Shown in pieces: positions 7,168 through 10,146 of a stretch of 10,146 nt of DNA. The notes under the pieces were generated by a model, which was given only the letters and a program-made list of their open reading frames with translations, was not told the origin of the DNA and did no database searches. Origin of the DNA: an uncultured Prevotella sp. (GTDB lineage Bacteria; Bacteroidota; Bacteroidia; Bacteroidales; Bacteroidaceae). Every line of letters starts with the position of its first letter. Position 1 is the stretch's first letter. The position numbers and the translations under genes are program-made. The DNA lies in assembly GCA_900551985.1 (NCBI GenBank), contig URYG01000116.1, positions 1 through 10,146 on the forward strand, in the 5' to 3' direction.

Positions 7168-9057
7168 TTACATTTCTTTTATCTGACTAATGATGTTTGC
7201 ATTACTCTGCTTGATGGTGTTCAGATCACGGTAGAGCCGGATTCTGAATCGCCACATTCTCAGGTAGAGTACGATGCCCACAGGTACGATGATGGCTGCG
7301 AGGATGTTGAGCCACTGGCGTTCGAATGGGCGGGTATGAGCCTTCGTAGCGAGGATAGGGTAGAGGTTGAGATTGTGAAGGATGACCTTGTTCTTGGTAT
7401 TGGTCAGATCCTCTATCACGTTTTCAAGCTCATCGCTGATGCGCTCAATCTCGTTGTCGGGCTGGTATTTGAAGAACACATTGATGAAGTTTGGAAGTTT
7501 CTTCAGCTCGTGTACCTTATTATATATATAGATATCACTGTTGAGCTTTTCCAATCGCTGTGCATCTTCTGCATATTTCGGCTCTTCGATGATGACCTCC
7601 TTGCCGAAGACATGGCGTTTGATACGGAGACCAAGCAGTTTCATGAAGAACATCTTGTACATCTCCATATTGAACACCGTTGAGTCGTTGGTTGCCTTAT
7701 AGGTGACGAATACGGCGATTGGTGCCAGTACGGCTGGAGCCAGTCCCTGGCCGAACCAGATGGTCCAGGTTCCCAATCTCGACATTCGGTAGCCCGTGTT
7801 GTCGAGGATGTAGAAGATGATGAACACGAATACGGAGATGATGACCGGGAATCCCAATCCACCCTTTCGGATGATGGCACCCAATGGGGCTCCGATGAAG
7901 AAGAAAATCAGGCAGGAGAGTGCCAGCGTGAACTTTTTGATTGCTTCTATCTTGTGCTGTCTGATGATGTAGTCGGCATCGCTCGTAACCATAGCCTTGA
8001 AATTAAGGTCTGTGAGTTCCTGTTGTGCCGTCATCTGTGCATCATTGAGTGCCCGGAGTTTCCTGTCGTTCGAGAGTTTATTATATAAGGTGTCGAAATT
8101 CTCCGTCTGTCCCTTCTTGATTTCCTTCAGCGAATCAGCCTTGTTTACCTGCGCCGTGCGGTAGAATCGGGCATTGGCTTCCGAGAGATAGTTCTTTCCT
8201 ATGGAATCGTACAGTCCGTTGATGGAGTCGATGGCGTGGAAAATCTCTGATAGCCCCTTTCCCTTCGCATTGTTGGCAAGCGACGAGGCATCGGTAAGGT
8301 TGAAGTCGGCATCAAAGTCGAGCACGATCTTCTTGGAGACGAAGGACTCTCTTCTGTATGGTACGGCAGCGCTGTTGCCGAATTCACTGCTCTTCATATT
8401 CTCAAACCATTCTCCGCTGTAAAGACTCAGCACGAGGTGCTTCTTCTCAGCTGTACTTTGCAGCATTCCCGAGTCGGCAAGGATGATGGCGGCATCTTCG
8501 TAACTGTCGGTCATTCGATAGATCATGATGCCGTAGAGCTTTCCTGTATTCAGGTCCTTCTTCTGCACATAGAGGTTGCAGCTCGGGATTCCATCGTAGA
8601 AGATGCCTTCCGGGATTTCCAGTTCCGGACTCTTCTGCTTCATGGATATGAGGAGTTGTGCCAGCTTCTGGTTGGAGTGAGGACCTACATTGTTCTGGAA
8701 ATAGAAGGATCCGAACATGATGATGACGGTGATGACGATGAGTGAGCGGAAAGCCTGCATCAGAGAGATGCCGGCAGCCTTGATGGCTGTGAGCTCCGAA
8801 CTTTCGCCGAGATTACCGAAAGTCATCAGTGAGGAGAGAAGGATGGCAAGTGGCAAAGCCTGCGGCACGAGCATCAGGCCCATATACCAGAAGAACTGCG
8901 CCATCACATCCATCGAGATTCCCTTTCCGATGAGGTCGTCGATATATCGCCATAGGAACTGCATCATCAGCACAAACTGGCAGATGAAGAAGGTTCCCAT
9001 GAAGAGAAGTCCAAATTGCTTGGCTATAAATATGTCTAATTTCTTAATTCTAAGCAT
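7168..9057 (-). CDS. LptF/LptG (YjgP/YjgQ) family permease with C-terminal extension
   Basis: A 629-residue inner-membrane protein of the LptF/LptG family, the permease half of the exporter that lifts lipopolysaccharide from the inner membrane into the Lpt bridge. Family features: KKLDIFIAKQF (5-15), membrane segments at about 13-36, 55-77 and 104-122, the motif LGESSELTAIKAAGIS (83-98), a periplasmic domain at 123-370, and three more segments at about 375-398, 402-420 and 435-454 with GAPLGAIIRKGGLGFPV (389-405). Residues 265-365 are a charged, helical insertion and 460-629 an extension with another membrane segment at 582-600; typical enterobacterial members have about 360 residues. The start at 9057 (ATG) is preferred to a longer frame from a TTG at 9123, because that TTG lies in the probable promoter. 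Whether it acts as LptF or LptG is not decidable from one gene. Confidence 0.9.
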   Translation of the reverse strand: MLRIKKLDIFIAKQFGLLFMGTFFICQFVLMMQFLWRYIDDLIGKGISMDVMAQFFWYMGLMLVPQALPLAILLSSLMTFGNLGESSELTAIKAAGISLMQAFRSLIVITVIIMFGSFYFQNNVGPHSNQKLAQLLISMKQKSPELEIPEGIFYDGIPSCNLYVQKKDLNTGKLYGIMIYRMTDSYEDAAIILADSGMLQSTAEKKHLVLSLYSGEWFENMKSSEFGNSAAVPYRRESFVSKKIVLDFDADFNLTDASSLANNAKGKGLSEIFHAIDSINGLYDSIGKNYLSEANARFYRTAQVNKADSLKEIKKGQTENFDTLYNKLSNDRKLRALNDAQMTAQQELTDLNFKAMVTSDADYIIRQHKIEAIKKFTLALSCLIFFFIGAPLGAIIRKGGLGFPVIISVFVFIIFYILDNTGYRMSRLGTWTIWFGQGLAPAVLAPIAVFVTYKATNDSTVFNMEMYKMFFMKLLGLRIKRHVFGKEVIIEEPKYAEDAQRLEKLNSDIYIYNKVHELKKLPNFINVFFKYQPDNEIERISDELENVIEDLTNTKNKVILHNLNLYPILATKAHTRPFERQWLNILAAIIVPVGIVLYLRMWRFRIRLYRDLNTIKQSNANIISQIKEM

Positions 9058-9120
9058 TTCTTTTTTTCTAGTAAGCTGTTTTCTCACCATTTCGAGGTAA
9101 ACAGCTATCGTTTCAGCCTG

Positions 9121-9128
9121 CAAAGTTA
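9121..9128 (-). promoter_or_regulatory. Probable promoter -7 box of the permease-ribBA unit
   Basis: The minus strand reads TAACTTTG then CAGG, a full match to TAnnTTTG. Transcription should begin near 9114-9117, about 60 bases before the ATG at 9057. The -33 region is A/T-rich without a clear TTTG. Because the box includes the TTG at 9123, an RNA from this promoter could not use that codon as a start. Confidence 0.55.
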
Positions 9129-9204
9129 CACAAAAAAATTAGAAATCCTTTCTTTTTCGCTTTTTTTATATATATAATAGGTGTAAATAGGTCGGAATTT
9201 GAGC

Positions 9205-9249
9205 AAAAAAAGAAAAATCAAACTTTTTTCGAAAATTTCTCCGAAAAAA
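9205..9249. other. Phased A/T tracts upstream of the tRNA promoter
   Basis: Runs of A or T centred near 9208, 9215, 9227, 9235 and 9247 recur at about one helical turn, which predicts intrinsically bent DNA. Within it TTTTTTCG (9224-9231) and CGAAAAAA (9242-9249) form an 8-bp inverted repeat ending exactly at the -33 box. This would suit an upstream activating element for a strong stable-RNA promoter. The role is inferred. Confidence 0.4.
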
Positions 9250-9281
9250 TTTGGTGGAACCAAATAATTGTTGTACCTTTG
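9250..9281 (+). promoter_or_regulatory. Promoter of the tRNA gene (-33 TTTG, -7 TACCTTTG)
   Basis: TTTG (9250-9253), a 20-bp spacer, and TACCTTTG (9274-9281) form a textbook Bacteroidetes sigma-ABfr type promoter. The start is expected near 9286-9288, about 26 bases before the tRNA. The -33 box is part of a perfect inverted repeat TTTGGT-gga-ACCAAA (9250-9264). Confidence 0.8.
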
Positions 9282-9312
9282 CACCCGCAATTCAGAAATG
9301 ACTTGTAAGGAT

Positions 9313-9386
9313 GGCGGGATAGCTCAGCTGGTTAGAGCGTCGGATTCATAATCCGGAGGTCGAGGGATCGTGGCCCCCTCCCGCTA
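9313..9386 (+). tRNA. tRNA with CAT anticodon, probably elongator tRNA-Met
   Basis: A 74-nt cloverleaf. Acceptor arms are GGCGGGA (9313-9319) and TCCCGCT (9379-9385), with a G-T closing pair. The D-arm is GCTC-AGCTGGTTA-GAGC. The anticodon stem TCGGA/TCCGG encloses TTCATAA, anticodon CAT. The anticodon stem lacks the three G-C pairs of initiator tRNA, so elongator Met is most likely; an Ile2 tRNA with modified C34 is not excluded. The T-arm is odd: GAGGG-ATCGTGG-CCCCC, with an A-C mismatch and A/T in place of the usual T54 and A58. No CCA end is encoded (ACATT follows), which is usual in this phylum. It has its own promoter and terminator. Confidence 0.9.
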
Positions 9387-9391
9387 CATTG

Positions 9392-9422
9392 AGACACTAA
9401 CTTTTTAGTTAGTGTCTTTTTT
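9392..9422 (+). terminator. Intrinsic terminator of the tRNA transcript
   Basis: A perfect 11-bp stem AGACACTAACT (9392-9402) and AGTTAGTGTCT (9407-9417) with a TTTT loop is followed by a T-run to 9422. It lies 5 bases after the tRNA and faces the right way. Confidence 0.9.
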
Positions 9423-9433
9423 GTGCGCCAAAC

Positions 9434-9499
9434 TTTTCCACATTTTTCCACATAAGTCTTGATAACGTTTTCCACAGGGGTGTTGATAACTGTGGAAAA
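9434..9499. promoter_or_regulatory. Cluster of four DnaA-box-like 9-mers
   Basis: TTTTCCACA occurs exactly at 9434-9442, 9444-9452 and 9468-9476, and inverted at 9491-9499. This fits the relaxed DnaA box TTWTNCACA. The first two lie 10 bp apart, one helical turn. Weaker relatives follow at 9585-9593 (TTATCCATA) and, inverted, at 9481-9489 and 9547-9555 (TGTTGATAA, the complement of TTATCAACA). An A/T-rich stretch (9560-9656) adjoins on the right. Such a set is typical of replication origins and of DnaA-controlled or DnaA-titrating sites. Binding by DnaA is inferred; the four copies are seen directly. Confidence 0.55.
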
Positions 9500-9558
9500 G
9501 AAGTATAAGTGTCTGATAATCAGTTTTGTTTTGCTGGGATAACGTTTGTTGATAACTG
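9461..9558 (+). repeat. Duplicated GATAAC module
   Basis: GATAACGTTT is found at 9461-9470 and 9538-9547, each followed by GTTGATAACTG (9482-9492 and 9548-9558). In the first copy 11 extra bases separate the halves and contain the end of a DnaA-like box; in the second the halves join directly. GATAAC thus occurs four times in 96 bases. It looks like a repeated protein-binding array together with the TTTTCCACA cluster. Confidence 0.6.
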
Positions 9559-9599
9559 AATCTTCTAAAAGTTCTTCACATTTTTTATCCATACTTTTC

Positions 9600-9630
9600 T
9601 TGCATTTTTCAAAAATATGTTGTAAATTTG
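9600..9630 (+). promoter_or_regulatory. Probable promoter of the AraC-like gene
   Basis: TTG (9600-9602), a 20-bp spacer and TAAATTTG (9623-9630) match the Bacteroidetes -33/-7 arrangement. Transcription would start near 9636, about 20 bases before the ATG at 9656. The DnaA-like cluster is directly upstream, so it could affect this promoter. Confidence 0.6.
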
Positions 9631-9655
9631 CCCTCAACTAAAAATTTGGGTCTTT

Positions 9656-10146
9656 ATGAAGCAGCAACAAGTTTACAATTTAAAAGAGTTTGCCGCTCGA
9701 CACCATCTTGAAAGTATCTTTGGGGCTTATGCCGCACATATTTATATAGACGATCTATGCGAAAAGGATTTTATAGAGATGGCTCAAGAGCGCACCCTGT
9801 TCACGAAACTCGTGTTGGTGACCAGGGGAAACATCAATATGGGTGTACTTCAGCAAAGTACTGAAGCCAATGATTCCGACAGGACGCTTTCGACAGGTGA
9901 ATTGCTGGTCGTCTCGCCCAAGCATGTCATTGCTTTTTCCAGGATGTCGGGGGATTTTGAGGCGGAGTGTATCCTGGTGGATGAGGAGATTACGGCAGAT
10001 GTGGTGTATCAGTTATCGGATGACAAGCAGAAATCTGCCCTTGATATCTTTCACATGATTCGTGATATAGTGCGCCATCAGCACATCTACAAGGTAGAGA
10101 TGATCCAGTCGATGGTGAATGTCCTGAAGCTTCTGGTCCTTGGTTC
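9656..10146 (+). CDS. Probable AraC-family regulator, N-terminal part, runs off the window
   Basis: An open frame of 163 codons starts at the ATG at 9656 and continues to the window end without a stop. The first residues are MKQQQVYNLKEFAARHHLES. The segment LFTKLVLVTRGNINMGVL (48-65) followed by LSTGELLVVSPKHVIAFSRM (78-97) resembles the cupin-like sensor half of Bacteroidetes AraC-type regulators, with the GELLVVSPK strand-turn; FEAECILVDEEI (101-112) and a helical part from about 113 follow. The helix-turn-helix domain would lie beyond the edge, so DNA binding is not shown. A Crp-type regulator is a less likely alternative, as that family has a different cyclic-nucleotide fold pattern. No membrane segment or signal peptide is seen. 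Ligand and targets are unknown. Confidence 0.65.
   Translation, partial: MKQQQVYNLKEFAARHHLESIFGAYAAHIYIDDLCEKDFIEMAQERTLFTKLVLVTRGNINMGVLQQSTEANDSDRTLSTGELLVVSPKHVIAFSRMSGDFEAECILVDEEITADVVYQLSDDKQKSALDIFHMIRDIVRHQHIYKVEMIQSMVNVLKLLVLG

Noticed and set aside
9163..9178. TATATATATA run as a promoter or unwinding element
   Set aside because: It is simple A/T repeat in an A/T-rich spacer with no partner -33 box; no function can be argued.
9332..9637. Minus-strand open frame of 101 residues over the tRNA and the DnaA-box cluster
   Set aside because: It overlaps the tRNA antisense and the regulatory repeats, has no recognisable family, and its length is explained by low stop frequency there.
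1..10146. CRISPR array, insertion sequence, phage or anti-phage system
   Set aside because: No spaced direct repeats, transposase, integrase or defence-type gene was seen; apart from the regulatory region the window is conserved housekeeping and envelope genes.

Overview
The window looks like a chromosomal segment of a gut Bacteroidetes bacterium, most likely Prevotella or Segatella. The evidence is the gene content (exbB-exbD-exbD-tonB with a PstS-like lipoprotein and a TPR protein; an LptF/G-type permease with ribBA and an AspB-type aminotransferase), the absence of Shine-Dalgarno sequences, and promoters of the Bacteroidetes type (-7 box TAnnTTTG). The species call is from memory of family and gene order, not from a search.

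Positions 5-4363 (all minus strand, read right to left) are one tight operon: exbB, two different exbD genes, tonB, a PstS-like phosphate-binding lipoprotein, and a secreted TPR protein that stops at the very edge of the window. Gaps are 0 to 33 bases. Together ExbB/ExbD/ExbD/TonB form an inner-membrane energy-transducing complex that powers TonB-dependent outer-membrane transport. The two last genes are soluble or lipid-anchored envelope partners of unknown exact role.

Positions 4364-4628 hold the probable exbB promoter, a leader of about 130 nt, and a strong 11-bp hairpin. Positions 4629-5822 encode a class I aminotransferase with its own probable promoter. Positions 5936-9057 are a two-gene unit: a lipopolysaccharide-export permease of the LptF/LptG family with an unusual C-terminal extension, followed after 20 bases by the bifunctional riboflavin enzyme RibBA. 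The permease start is best placed at the ATG at 9057, because the longer open frame starts inside its own promoter.

Positions 9058-9655 are a divergent control region. It has the permease promoter, phased A-tracts, a textbook TTTG-N20-TAnnTTTG promoter, a tRNA with CAT anticodon and odd T-arm, a clear intrinsic terminator, and then a compact cluster of four identical DnaA-box-like 9-mers (TTTTCCACA) mixed with a duplicated GATAAC module. From 9656 to the window end runs the N-terminal part of a plus-strand gene that looks like an AraC-family regulator, with its own promoter.

The most interesting element is the DnaA-box cluster at 9434-9593: it could be a replication origin or a DnaA-responsive regulatory site. 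By-eye base counts do not show a clean GC-skew flip there, so the origin reading is only a hypothesis.
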